Shown here: positions 19,760 to 28,499 of the stretch, piece after piece | Numbering within the stretch: position 1 is the first letter of the stretch | Layout: the number at the start of each line of letters is the position of its first letter | Assembly (NCBI GenBank): GCA_024690825.1 | Contig: JAILOK010000056.1 | Coordinates: 186,001-250,000 of the forward strand | DNA from: Lachnospiraceae bacterium | GTDB lineage: Bacteria; Bacillota; Clostridia; Lachnospirales; Lachnospiraceae | Direction: 5' to 3' | Length of the DNA: 64,000 bases | Made by a program: the position numbers and the translations under genes | Notes under the pieces: generated by a model | What the model saw: only the letters and a program-made list of their open reading frames with translations | Told to the model about the DNA's origin: nothing | Database searches by the model: none

Positions 19760-20966
19760 AACACAAAAGAAGAATAAGAAAAATTCGTTTTTTATATATG
19801 AGCTTGTGATAGTATGTGCCTGCCCGGTCTTTGGGACGGCCGTCATGCTGATAGAGGGATGTACTGCAACCACGCTCATAAAGGGCATTACAGGTGGGTT
19901 CGTGTTGTCAGCAGCTCTGTGTTTTGTACTGTACAGGGCGGTCAGATCAAAAGACCTTCTGTATGACAATCTTGTCAATATGAACAGGTTTATGATCTCA
20001 TATGCTGCCTGCGCTCTTATCGCCGCGCTTTCGGTATTCCTGCCGGAATTTATTGTGCCGGTTGCGGCGCTGGGCTTTATCTGCGCCGTTTTTTCCAATG
20101 CCTGTTCCGGGATATTCTGCAGCCTGATCTTTTGTTCCATGCCTCTTCTTGCAAGCGGCAAGAGCTTTGAATTTTTCCTTTTCAGTTTTTCGACCTGTCT
20201 TGCGGTTATCCTTCTTATTCTCATAGGCAGGGACATAAAGGAAAAAATAGTCGTGCCGGTAGTGATCTTTTCACTTGCCTATATTGTTCTTTACACGGCC
20301 CTGATCGTTTTGAAAAGGAACGACATAGTGCCGTCTGTTATAATCAATCCCATCGTCGGGCTCATACTCGATGATGCGGTGATCTGTCTTACGGTTTACG
20401 GGGTCAGAAAAAACATCATACTTGCGAATGAAGAAAAGTATGACAGGATAGTCGATCCGGAGCATCCGCTGCTTACGGAACTGAAGGAAAAGGACAAAAG
20501 GGAATATAAAAGATCCATTCATACAGCCTATATCTGTGACAGGCTGGCGGATAAGCTCGGTTTTGAACGGGCACTTATGAAGGGAGCGGGATTCTATCAC
20601 CGCATAGGAGTCCTTGCTAACAATAACATGAACATAGCTGATGCAACCGTACATATGGTAAAGAGGGAAAACTTCCCGTGGCCGCTCGTAAAGATACTTG
20701 AGCAGTACGGAAACGAGTCCATGGAAGAGATACCGCCCGAGGCTTCGCTTTTGTGCATTGCCGATACGGTGATCAACGAGATCCTTTTACGGATGGAAAA
20801 GGGAGAAGAAGATATAGATTACGAAAAGCTTATAGACAGGGTGATAAATTCCCTGATCGGCTCAAGAAACGGCAAGCTTCAGAAATCGGGCTTAAAGATC
20901 CAGCATCTCTACCGGATCAGAAAGTATCTGAAGGAGGAGAAGCTTTATTATGACTTTCTGCGTTGA
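19737..20966 (+). CDS. Membrane protein with degenerate HD domain (PgpH/YqfF-like remnant)
   Basis: 409 residues. Seven or eight hydrophobic segments occupy about residues 18-235. A C-terminal HD-like domain (about 250-395) follows, with SIHTAYICDRLADKLG and GAGFYHRIGVLA. In the usual place of PgpH/YqfF (between phoH and ybeY), the family has YYHDIGK; here the metal-binding Asp of the HD pair is Arg. The usual HHG motif is replaced by QYGN, though an Asp in IADTV is kept. The large extracytoplasmic 7TMR-HDED domain of PgpH (family length about 700 residues) is missing. I infer a derived, probably catalytically inactive relative of the cyclic-di-AMP phosphodiesterase. It overlaps phoH by 23 and ybeY by 17 bases. 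Confidence 0.8.
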   Translation: MAENSVNKTQKKNKKNSFFIYELVIVCACPVFGTAVMLIEGCTATTLIKGITGGFVLSAALCFVLYRAVRSKDLLYDNLVNMNRFMISYAACALIAALSVFLPEFIVPVAALGFICAVFSNACSGIFCSLIFCSMPLLASGKSFEFFLFSFSTCLAVILLILIGRDIKEKIVVPVVIFSLAYIVLYTALIVLKRNDIVPSVIINPIVGLILDDAVICLTVYGVRKNIILANEEKYDRIVDPEHPLLTELKEKDKREYKRSIHTAYICDRLADKLGFERALMKGAGFYHRIGVLANNNMNIADATVHMVKRENFPWPLVKILEQYGNESMEEIPPEASLLCIADTVINEILLRMEKGEEDIDYEKLIDRVINSLIGSRNGKLQKSGLKIQHLYRIRKYLKEEKLYYDFLR

Positions 20967-21474
20967 GGGCGGGGAAGCATTAAAGGAAAGCGGCATAGAT
21001 CCCGAAGATCTTTTTATGCTGTGCGCCAAAAAAGCGTTATCTTTTACGGGATGCCCTTATGACTGCCAGGCGGATCTTACCATCACGGATAATGAAGGCA
21101 TCAGGGAAGTGAACAGGCAGTTTCGGGGACTGGATGAACCGACGGATGTGTTGTCATTTCCCATGCTTGAATTTGAAGTCCCGGGAAAGTTTGACATACC
21201 GGATTCAGAAAGAGCGCAGTATTTTGATCAGGAGACGGGTGAACTGGTGCTGGGGAGTATCATGATAAGCCTTGAGAGGGCAAAGCAGCAGGCGGCGGAC
21301 TTCGGGCACAGTCTTAAAAGAGAAATGGCTTTTCTTATCGTGCATAGTATGTTACACTTACAGGGGTTTGACCATATCAGTGAAGGCGACAGGATCGTGA
21401 TGGAAAAAGCACAGGAGGAGATCCTGAACGATCTTAATATATTAAGGACCTGTAACGAGGGAGGAAGCTCTTGA
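20950..21474 (+). CDS. ybeY: Endoribonuclease YbeY (rRNA maturation factor)
   Basis: 174 residues. A metal-dependent RNase for 16S rRNA 3'-end maturation and 70S quality control. The zinc motif H-x3-H-x5-H appears as VHSMLHLQGFDH, with the usual first Gly replaced by Ser, and the upstream REVNRQFRGLDEPTDVLSFP segment is typical. A strong AAGGAGGAG ribosome site lies inside the upstream gene's 3' end. The stop overlaps the TTG start of the next gene. Confidence 0.95.
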   Translation: MTFCVEGGEALKESGIDPEDLFMLCAKKALSFTGCPYDCQADLTITDNEGIREVNRQFRGLDEPTDVLSFPMLEFEVPGKFDIPDSERAQYFDQETGELVLGSIMISLERAKQQAADFGHSLKREMAFLIVHSMLHLQGFDHISEGDRIVMEKAQEEILNDLNILRTCNEGGSS

Positions 21475-22655
21475 AGAATAAGTTTATCATAATCTTATGT
21501 GCGCTGTTCATGTGCACTTGTTTTTTTGCGTGTTCGGGAAATACCGGCACGGCAGAACCGGTGGATGTATCCGAGCCTGAGGCTGTTGATCCGGGCGCCT
21601 ACGAGCAGTTTGAAAGCACGGTGTCGGAAAACACAGAGGAGGTACCGGAGGAGGCTAAATCAGGCATCATAGATACCGAGTACGGCTATGTTTCGTCCTA
21701 TGACAGTGAAAGGGAAAGAGACGGAGATAATGTCAGAAGCTATCTGACCGGACGTTTCGTTCCTTCATCCATAGGAGACAGAAGACCGGTCGCAGTGATG
21801 TTAAACAACATCAAGGATGCGCAGCCCATGACGGGAGTAAGCCTTGCAGATGTCATCTATGAATGCGTGGTTGAGGGTTCGCTTACCCGTATGATGGGTA
21901 TCTTTGAAAACTACGACGATCTTGAAAAGATCGGATCTGTAAGAAGCTGCCGGAATTATTTCGTTTATTATGCTCTTGAATATGACGCGATATACTGTCA
22001 TTACGGTCAGTCAAGTTACGCGGTGCCGCTGTTGGAAGAACCGTTCGTGGACAACTTAAGCGGTCTTGCCGCGATAGGAAATACCGTGTATTACAGGACT
22101 ACGGACAGGCAGGCTCCCCATAATGCATATGCCAGCGCAAAGGGTATCAAGAAGGGCATTGAGACCATGGGTTACGACAATAAATACAGTCCGGACTACA
22201 AGGGCAAATTTACCTTCGCGCGTGATGACGATGAGATCATTCCGGATTCCGTGGATTCCTATGACGCTCTTAGGGTAGAGCCCGGATATCTTATCAATAA
22301 ACCCTGGTTTGAATACAACGAAAAAGATAAGAAGTATTACAGATTCCAGTATGGTGACAAACAGATAGATGATATGGACGACTCGCAGCTGGCTGTCGAC
22401 AATATCATACTTCAGTACTCCAAATGGACAAAGATCGATGATAACGGATATCTTGGATTTGACTGCCACATGGGCGGAAAGATGACCTATATCACCCGCG
22501 GAAAAGCCAGGGACGGAGCCTGGATCAGGTTTGACGGTGATACGGGTGCCACAAGGTATTTTGATAATGACGGAATGGAGATAGTCATCAATCAGGGAAA
22601 AACCTGGGTAGAGATAATCCAGGATACCGAAAGCGACAAGGTTAAGGTTAACTGA
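21471..22655 (+). CDS. DUF3048 (YerB-like) lipoprotein
   Basis: 394 residues, starting with TTG that overlaps the ybeY stop and is preceded by GAGGGAGGAAG. The N-terminus is a lipoprotein signal: KNK, a hydrophobic core, and a lipobox FFAC with acylated Cys near residue 21. Domain DUF3048 follows: RPVAVMLNNIKDAQPMTGVS and the SVRSCRNYFVYYALEYDAIY region, with a DUF3048 C-terminal half. It would be anchored on the outer face of the membrane. The biochemical role of the family is unknown to me; YerB of Bacillus is the best known relative. Confidence 0.88.
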   Translation: MKNKFIIILCALFMCTCFFACSGNTGTAEPVDVSEPEAVDPGAYEQFESTVSENTEEVPEEAKSGIIDTEYGYVSSYDSERERDGDNVRSYLTGRFVPSSIGDRRPVAVMLNNIKDAQPMTGVSLADVIYECVVEGSLTRMMGIFENYDDLEKIGSVRSCRNYFVYYALEYDAIYCHYGQSSYAVPLLEEPFVDNLSGLAAIGNTVYYRTTDRQAPHNAYASAKGIKKGIETMGYDNKYSPDYKGKFTFARDDDEIIPDSVDSYDALRVEPGYLINKPWFEYNEKDKKYYRFQYGDKQIDDMDDSQLAVDNIILQYSKWTKIDDNGYLGFDCHMGGKMTYITRGKARDGAWIRFDGDTGATRYFDNDGMEIVINQGKTWVEIIQDTESDKVKVN

Positions 22656-22660
22656 TAAAC

Positions 22661-24304
22661 ATGCCCGCAAAATCAGGGAAGAAGAGTTCGAATTTCATAG
22701 TTCAGGGCGGAATACTGGCTGCTGCAGGCATCGTTACCCGGCTGATAGGAATGATATACCGCATCCCGGTCACAAACATAATCGGGGATAAGGGCAACGG
22801 CTATTATTCCTCTGCTTACTATGTTTACAACATCATGCTGCTCATCTCTTCCTACAGCCTTCCATTAGCGGTTTCAAAGGTCGTTTCGGCCAGGCTTTCA
22901 AAAAACCAGTATAAAAATGCTGCCAGATATTTCAAAGGCGGTCTCATATTTGCTCTTATTTCCGGCGGCATCGTTTGCTCAGCGGTTTTCTTTTTCGCTG
23001 ATTTTTTTGCGTCCGTATTAAAGGAACCGTTGAGTGCGATCGCTTTAAGGATCTTTGCGCCGACACTTCTTGTGGTCGCGGTAATGGGAGTGTTCCGGGG
23101 TTATTTTCAGGGCATGGGCACCATGGTCCCTACAGCGGTATCCCAGATCATAGAGCAGATAATAAATGCCATTATCAGCATCATTGCTGCCAAGTCTCTT
23201 TTTGATTACGGCAAAAAAGCAGCCGCCCTGCTTCATAACGATAATCTTTCCTATGCCTACGGAGCAGCCGGCAGTACGCTGGGTACAAGCGTAGGCGCTT
23301 TTGCTGCCCTGCTGTTTCTTGTTGCTCTTTTCTTTCTGATAAGCGGAAGACTCAGGAAACACATGGATGAGGATGAAACAAGGTATGCGGAAGGGTATGG
23401 CGAAGTTTTAAGAGTGATATTCATGACAGTGTTTCCGGTCATCTTAAGCACAGCCATATATAATATCAACGACATTCTGGACAACTATATTTTCAACAGG
23501 ATAATGACCGCAAAGGGAATGGGAGTCGAAAAGACCGCCATCTGGGGTGTATATACCGGCAAGGCAAAGCTCCTTTTAAATGTTCCCATAGCGCTCTCAA
23601 ATTCGATCAGCGCCTCCACGGTTCCGGCGCTGGCTGCATGTGTGGCATCGGACAATATCAGGGGCGCAAGGAAAAGGGTATCGGCCGCAATGAGATTTAC
23701 GATGATACTTTCGTTTCCGTGCGCTGTGGGTCTTTTCATCCTTGCTGATCCGGTGATCTCCATTCTGTTTAAGGGTGATCCGGGCCAGGCTGCGGATCTT
23801 ATGAGGGCCGGAGCTTTGATGGTCATCTTTTATTCAGTCTCAACGCTTTCAAACGGAATGCTTCAGGGCGTCGGGAGAATGAGGATCCCGGTGGTCAATT
23901 CCGTGATAAGTCTCATCATTCATGTGATACTTCTTGTGATCCTTATGGACAGGTTTGATCTGGGCATCTATGCCGTTGTGATATCCTCAATAGTTTTTGC
24001 CGCATGCATGTGCGTATTAAACGGGCTGGGACTCAGACTTTCCATGAATTACAGGCAGGAGCTGTATACAACCTTCGGAGTTCCCGCCATTTCGGCAGGG
24101 ATCATGGGTGTGGTAATATTTCTCATCACTCTGTTTCTAAAGGATGTAAGCCAGATCGCCACAGTGCTGGTCTCTCTTTTCGTCGGTGCGCTGATATACT
24201 GTCTGCTTATACTCAAACTTAAGGGAGTCAGGGAAGCAGAACTTTATGATCTGCCTATGGGCGGAAAGATAGTAAGGATCGCAAAAAAGATTAATCTGAT
24301 GTAG
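22661..24304 (+). CDS. MurJ/SpoVB-like polysaccharide flippase (MOP superfamily)
   Basis: 547 residues with about 14 hydrophobic segments. The N-terminus (GGILAAAGIVTRLIGMIYRI, then NIIGDKGNGYYSSAYYVYN) is characteristic of the SpoVB/YtgP branch, which is thought to flip lipid-linked wall precursors. Conserved RGYFQGMGTMVPTAVSQIIEQ-type sequence is seen near residue 150. Functional alternatives are lipid II flippase (YtgP/MurJ) or the sporulation flippase SpoVB; sequence alone does not separate them. Only a weak AAGG ribosome site is seen, 5 bases after the lipoprotein gene. Confidence 0.88.
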   Translation: MPAKSGKKSSNFIVQGGILAAAGIVTRLIGMIYRIPVTNIIGDKGNGYYSSAYYVYNIMLLISSYSLPLAVSKVVSARLSKNQYKNAARYFKGGLIFALISGGIVCSAVFFFADFFASVLKEPLSAIALRIFAPTLLVVAVMGVFRGYFQGMGTMVPTAVSQIIEQIINAIISIIAAKSLFDYGKKAAALLHNDNLSYAYGAAGSTLGTSVGAFAALLFLVALFFLISGRLRKHMDEDETRYAEGYGEVLRVIFMTVFPVILSTAIYNINDILDNYIFNRIMTAKGMGVEKTAIWGVYTGKAKLLLNVPIALSNSISASTVPALAACVASDNIRGARKRVSAAMRFTMILSFPCAVGLFILADPVISILFKGDPGQAADLMRAGALMVIFYSVSTLSNGMLQGVGRMRIPVVNSVISLIIHVILLVILMDRFDLGIYAVVISSIVFAACMCVLNGLGLRLSMNYRQELYTTFGVPAISAGIMGVVIFLITLFLKDVSQIATVLVSLFVGALIYCLLILKLKGVREAELYDLPMGGKIVRIAKKINLM

Positions 24305-24313
24305 GAAAAAGAT

Positions 24314-25486
24314 ATGTTGAAAAAGACGGCCGTTGTCGGGGCCGGGGCATCAGGAATGATGGCTGCAGTAACTGCGGCGTCAAACGGAAATCCCGTCACG
24401 ATATTCGAACACACTCTTCAGCCCGGGAAAAAGCTTCTTCTGACCGGTAACGGCAAATGCAATTTTACAAACAGGGACATGAGTGAGGCGCATTTTCATT
24501 CATGCTCGGATGATGGGCATATCGGGAAGGTTCTGAAGAGTTTTTCTGCTGATGATACAATTGAATTTTTTTCACATGCCGGTCTTTTTACAAAAGAAAA
24601 AAACGGATGCGTATACCCTTATACTGACATGTCCGCGACGGTTCTTTCGGTATTAAGATCCGAGATGGACAGGCTTCGGATAAAGGTGGTCTGCGATCAT
24701 CATATTGATGAGATAAGTGATCCGTTCATTATAGACGGAGAGACCTTTGACTGCGTGATACTCGCGGCGGGAGGGAAGACTTTCCCGAAAACGGGGTCCG
24801 ACGGCTCGGGGTTTGACATTCTGAAGAAACTTGGCTGCAGGATCGTAAAAGTCCTTCCGGCGCTGACTTCCGTTTCGTTAAGCGAGGATCTTTCCATGCT
24901 GAAGGGTGTCAGATGCAGGGCGGCTTTGAGTCTTTTTATAAACGGGGAGAAAGTGCAGGATTCATCCGGTGAGCTCCAGCCCTATGACGGGGGTCTTTCC
25001 GGGATATGCGCAATGGATCTTTCGGGTCTTGCCATAAGAGCGCTTGATGAAGGAGCCGATGTTTATATTCTGTGCGACTTCATGCCGGACATGGATGAAG
25101 AAGAACTTAAGGCTTATATTAAGCGCATGAAGGAGGATTTCCCCGAAAGAAACGTAAACGGGTGGTTTGAGGGCATTTTTGCTCCCAAGCTTTTAAAATA
25201 TCTTCTGCATCCGCTTGATTCCAGGAAGGAGGATTTTGTAAGCAGTGTCGTTGACACTATAAAAAGACACCGGTTTTGTCCGGATACAAAGATGTGTGCC
25301 GATCTGTCGAGGGCACAGACGGTTAGCGGAGGGCTTTCGTTTTCCCAGGTAACACCTGACCTGATGTTGAAGGACCATCCGGGTATCTATGTCTGCGGTG
25401 AACTGCTTGATGTTTACGGTGACTGCGGGGGATACAATCTTCAGTGGGCTTTCAGCAGCGGTCACACCGCGGGTAGATTAAGATGA
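24314..25486 (+). CDS. HI0933/YhiN-family flavoprotein
   Basis: 390 residues. The N-terminal FAD-binding Rossmann motif is VVGAGASGMMAAVTAASNG, followed by the family signature KLLLTGNGKCNFTNRD. The C-terminal CGELLDVYGDCGGYNLQWAFSSG contacts FAD in the family (shown here in full at 23 residues is avoided; key residues G, D, G-G-Y-N-L-Q-W-A). The physiological substrate of this widespread family is not established. The stop overlaps the start of another flavoprotein by 4 bases, so they are co-translated. Confidence 0.88.
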   Translation: MLKKTAVVGAGASGMMAAVTAASNGNPVTIFEHTLQPGKKLLLTGNGKCNFTNRDMSEAHFHSCSDDGHIGKVLKSFSADDTIEFFSHAGLFTKEKNGCVYPYTDMSATVLSVLRSEMDRLRIKVVCDHHIDEISDPFIIDGETFDCVILAAGGKTFPKTGSDGSGFDILKKLGCRIVKVLPALTSVSLSEDLSMLKGVRCRAALSLFINGEKVQDSSGELQPYDGGLSGICAMDLSGLAIRALDEGADVYILCDFMPDMDEEELKAYIKRMKEDFPERNVNGWFEGIFAPKLLKYLLHPLDSRKEDFVSSVVDTIKRHRFCPDTKMCADLSRAQTVSGGLSFSQVTPDLMLKDHPGIYVCGELLDVYGDCGGYNLQWAFSSGHTAGRLR

Positions 25487-27090
25487 TCCGATTAAACCAG
25501 CTTAAGGTCGAAAAGGGCGCACATGATGACAGGATACTTGAAAAGACGGCAAAGAAACTGCATCTTGCGCCGGAAAAGATAAAGGAAATACGGGTAATAA
25601 AAAGATCGCTTGATGCCAGGAACAAAGGAAATATCCTGGATGTTTACTGTCTGGAAGTAACGACCTGTCTTTCGGGCGCAAAGGAAAAAGAACTTGTCTC
25701 AAAGGCGGGAAGCCGCGATGTCTGTCTGTATGAAAGACAGGAGTATGACCCGGTTTTCAAAATCAAAAACAGACCGGAAAAGAGACCGGTCATAGCGGGC
25801 TTCGGACCGGCAGGGATCTTTCTGGCCTATGTCCTTTCACTGAACGGCCTTGCGCCTCTTGTTGTCGAAAGAGGAAAGAGCGCCGGTGAGCGGAGAAAGG
25901 ATGTTGAGGACTTCTTCAGGACCGGAAGACTTGATCCGGATTCAAATGTGCAGTTTGGAGAAGGCGGAGCGGGAACATTTTCCGACGGAAAGCTGAACAC
26001 CCTCATAAAGGATGAAAAAGGCAGGGGAAGATTTGTTCTGGAAACCTTTGTAAAATTCGGAGCGGATCCGGAAATCCTCATTGATTCAAAGCCTCATATC
26101 GGTACGGATATCCTCATGAAGATAATTCCTGCCATGAGGGAAGAGATAATAAAAAACGGCGGAGAAGTCAGGTTTGACTCCACTCTTACCGGGTATGAAA
26201 CGGATTCCGGAAAAGTGAGTGCCGTGATCATAAACGGAAAAGACAGGATAGAAACGGACGATCTTTTCCTCTGCATCGGACACAGCGCCAGGGATACCTT
26301 CAGGATGCTTTATGAAAAGGGTGTAAAGATGGAACCCAAGGCGTTTGCCGTGGGGGTAAGGGTGGAGCATGAAAGAAAGAACATTGATGAAGCTTTACAC
26401 CGCGACAGGGCAGCCTATAAACTGACTCATAAATGCAGGGACGGCAGGGGAGTATATACCTTCTGCATGTGTCCCGGGGGTCAGGTCATAAACGCTTCAA
26501 GCGAGGACGGAGGACTTTGCGTAAACGGCATGAGTTTTTCGGGACGGGACGGGAAAAATTCAAATTCCGCGGTGGTCGTTACAGTGAAACAAGAAGATTT
26601 TCCGGGTGATGAGGATGATCCATTAAGAGGCATTCTGTTTCAGAGAGAACTTGAAAAGAAAGCATATGAACTGGGAGGAGGAAGCATCCCTTACGAAAGA
26701 TACAAAGACTTTAAGGAGGGATCGCCAAAACCCGGTGCCGGCAGGATCAGTCCTTCATGCGCATGTCCTTATGTATTTGCGGATTTAAGAAGTATACTTC
26801 CTGAGGTTGTTGCACATGATATCATTGAGGGAATCGATGATTTCGGAAAAAAGATAAGAGGCTTTGATGATCCCGAGACACTGCTTGCGGGTATCGAAAG
26901 CAGGACTTCAAGTCCGGTCCGGATCACAAGAAACGGGGATTTTGAATCGGACATCCGGGGCCTTTTTCCAGTGGGTGAAGGAGCGGGGTATGCCGGCGGG
27001 ATCATGAGCGCGGCCATCGATGCCCTTAAATGCGCAGAACATTATTATTTCAATATATCCGGAGAGAGACAAAATGAGAGAGAATATTAA
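25483..27090 (+). CDS. FAD-dependent dehydrogenase (YtfP-unrelated 'FAD-utilizing dehydrogenase' family)
   Basis: 535 residues. An N-terminal about 95-residue extra domain precedes an FAD fold VIAGFGPAGIFLAYVLSLNG (about 105). Further family motifs are NVQFGEGGAGTFSDGKLNT (about 160) and near the C-terminus FPVGEGAGYAGGIMSAAIDA. This family of uncharacterised NAD(FAD)-utilizing dehydrogenases is common in Firmicutes and Bacteroidetes. Substrate unknown. It overlaps the preceding flavoprotein by 4 bases and the proB start by 17 bases. Confidence 0.85.
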   Translation: MIRLNQLKVEKGAHDDRILEKTAKKLHLAPEKIKEIRVIKRSLDARNKGNILDVYCLEVTTCLSGAKEKELVSKAGSRDVCLYERQEYDPVFKIKNRPEKRPVIAGFGPAGIFLAYVLSLNGLAPLVVERGKSAGERRKDVEDFFRTGRLDPDSNVQFGEGGAGTFSDGKLNTLIKDEKGRGRFVLETFVKFGADPEILIDSKPHIGTDILMKIIPAMREEIIKNGGEVRFDSTLTGYETDSGKVSAVIINGKDRIETDDLFLCIGHSARDTFRMLYEKGVKMEPKAFAVGVRVEHERKNIDEALHRDRAAYKLTHKCRDGRGVYTFCMCPGGQVINASSEDGGLCVNGMSFSGRDGKNSNSAVVVTVKQEDFPGDEDDPLRGILFQRELEKKAYELGGGSIPYERYKDFKEGSPKPGAGRISPSCACPYVFADLRSILPEVVAHDIIEGIDDFGKKIRGFDDPETLLAGIESRTSSPVRITRNGDFESDIRGLFPVGEGAGYAGGIMSAAIDALKCAEHYYFNISGERQNEREY

Positions 27091-27949
27091 GAACTGCAAA
27101 AAGATAGTCGTAAAGATCGGCTCATCATCCATCACACATAAGGAGACGGGGGGAGCGGATCTTATAAGGCTCGAAAAACTTGTCCGCGAGCTGACGGATC
27201 TTCACAGCGCCGGACATGATGTGATCCTTGTGTCCTCAGGCGCAATATCCGTCGGAGTAAAGGCTGCGAACATCAAGGACATCTATTACGACGGAAGGAG
27301 CAAGAGCGAGGGCGAAGGCCCGGATGAAAAATTAAAGATCAAACAGGCGTGCGCGGCCATTGGCCAGGCAAGGCTCATGATGATATATCAGAAACTCTTT
27401 TCGGAGTACAATCAGCTGACCGCACAGGTTTTGATGACAAAGAGAACCGTTGTTGACGATCTGAACAGGTTCAATGCGAAAAACACCTTTGACGAGCTGA
27501 TGAACCTCGGTGTCATCCCGGTAGTGAACGAAAATGATACGCTGTCCACCTACGAGATCGAATTCGGAGACAATGATACGCTTTCCGCAATTGTTGCCGC
27601 CATAACCGAGGCTGATCTTCTGATCCTTCTTTCGGATATTGACGGTCTTTATACCGATGATCCGAAAAGAAATCCCAAAGCAGAGTTCATATCCGAGATC
27701 GGGCATCTCGGAAAGACTGTTGAGGGATATGCAAAGGATTCCGTGGGAAGCATGGTGGGTACAGGCGGGATGAGCACAAAGATCAGCGCGGCAAAGATCG
27801 CGTCAGCTGCCGGAGTGGAGATGGTCATAGCAAATGCTGAAGATCTCGGAAATATACACAGGATAGTTTCGGGGGAGGAGATCGGAACATATATTCACGC
27901 ATGCCGTGACAAGGATTTTTTCATAGGAGATCATCTGAAAGATGACTAA
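27074..27949 (+). CDS. proB: Glutamate 5-kinase
   Basis: 291 residues from ATG 27074, chosen because GGAGAGAG lies 8-13 bases upstream and the protein then begins MRENIKNCKKIVVKIGSSSI, as in the family. It phosphorylates glutamate for proline synthesis. Motifs: VVKIGSSSIT, VLVSSGAISVG (as ILVSSGAISVG), VIPVVNENDTLS, and GTGGMSTKISAAKIA. There is no C-terminal PUA domain, so it is the short form. proA, its usual partner, is not adjacent. The frame is open upstream to 27020, but that part overlaps the flavoprotein and lacks a ribosome site. Confidence 0.95.
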   Translation: MRENIKNCKKIVVKIGSSSITHKETGGADLIRLEKLVRELTDLHSAGHDVILVSSGAISVGVKAANIKDIYYDGRSKSEGEGPDEKLKIKQACAAIGQARLMMIYQKLFSEYNQLTAQVLMTKRTVVDDLNRFNAKNTFDELMNLGVIPVVNENDTLSTYEIEFGDNDTLSAIVAAITEADLLILLSDIDGLYTDDPKRNPKAEFISEIGHLGKTVEGYAKDSVGSMVGTGGMSTKISAAKIASAAGVEMVIANAEDLGNIHRIVSGEEIGTYIHACRDKDFFIGDHLKDD

Positions 27950-28499
27950 AAATGAGATACGTTTTGAGATGATACAAAAAAGGGATGCTATAGATCCGGA
28001 TGAGGCAAGAAGAGCTTCCGCCCTGATCACGGAAAGGATAATCTCGCTTCCGGAGTACGAGAAGGCAGAGGATGTCTTTCTGTATGCCAGCTTCAGGAGC
28101 GAGGCGGCGACTAGGGAACTTATCCTGAAAACGCTTGAAAAAAAGGGAAAGGCATATCTGCCGAAAGTTGTGAGCATGACAAAAATGATCTTTGTGAAGG
28201 TTACATCCCTTGAAGAGGTCAGAAAAGGCTTCCGGGGTATCTTTGAACCGATAAGGGAGGAGGCTGCAAAAGTCATACCGCCGGTCATAATAGTTCCTCT
28301 CGTTGCGTTTGATGATAAGGGGACGAGGCTGGGATACGGCGGAGGTTATTATGACAGGACGCTGCCGGCTTATAAAGGAAAAAGCCTGATTGCCGCCGCG
28401 GCATTTTCCGTGCAGTATCACGGGGACATACCCTGTGAAGAAAATGATGTCAGGATGGATGCCGTCATAACCGAAAAAGAAGTGATAAGGATACCATGA
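27942..28499 (+). CDS. 5-formyltetrahydrofolate cyclo-ligase
   Basis: 185 residues. It converts 5-formyl-THF to 5,10-methenyl-THF with ATP, returning the stored folate form to the active pool. The family signature LGYGGGYYDRTLP is near residue 128, with the N-terminal KNEIRFEMIQKRDAI helix. It overlaps proB by 8 bases and miaB by 4 bases, so the three are tightly coupled. The fhs gene upstream in the window acts in the same folate pool. Confidence 0.93.
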   Translation: MTKNEIRFEMIQKRDAIDPDEARRASALITERIISLPEYEKAEDVFLYASFRSEAATRELILKTLEKKGKAYLPKVVSMTKMIFVKVTSLEEVRKGFRGIFEPIREEAAKVIPPVIIVPLVAFDDKGTRLGYGGGYYDRTLPAYKGKSLIAAAAFSVQYHGDIPCEENDVRMDAVITEKEVIRIP

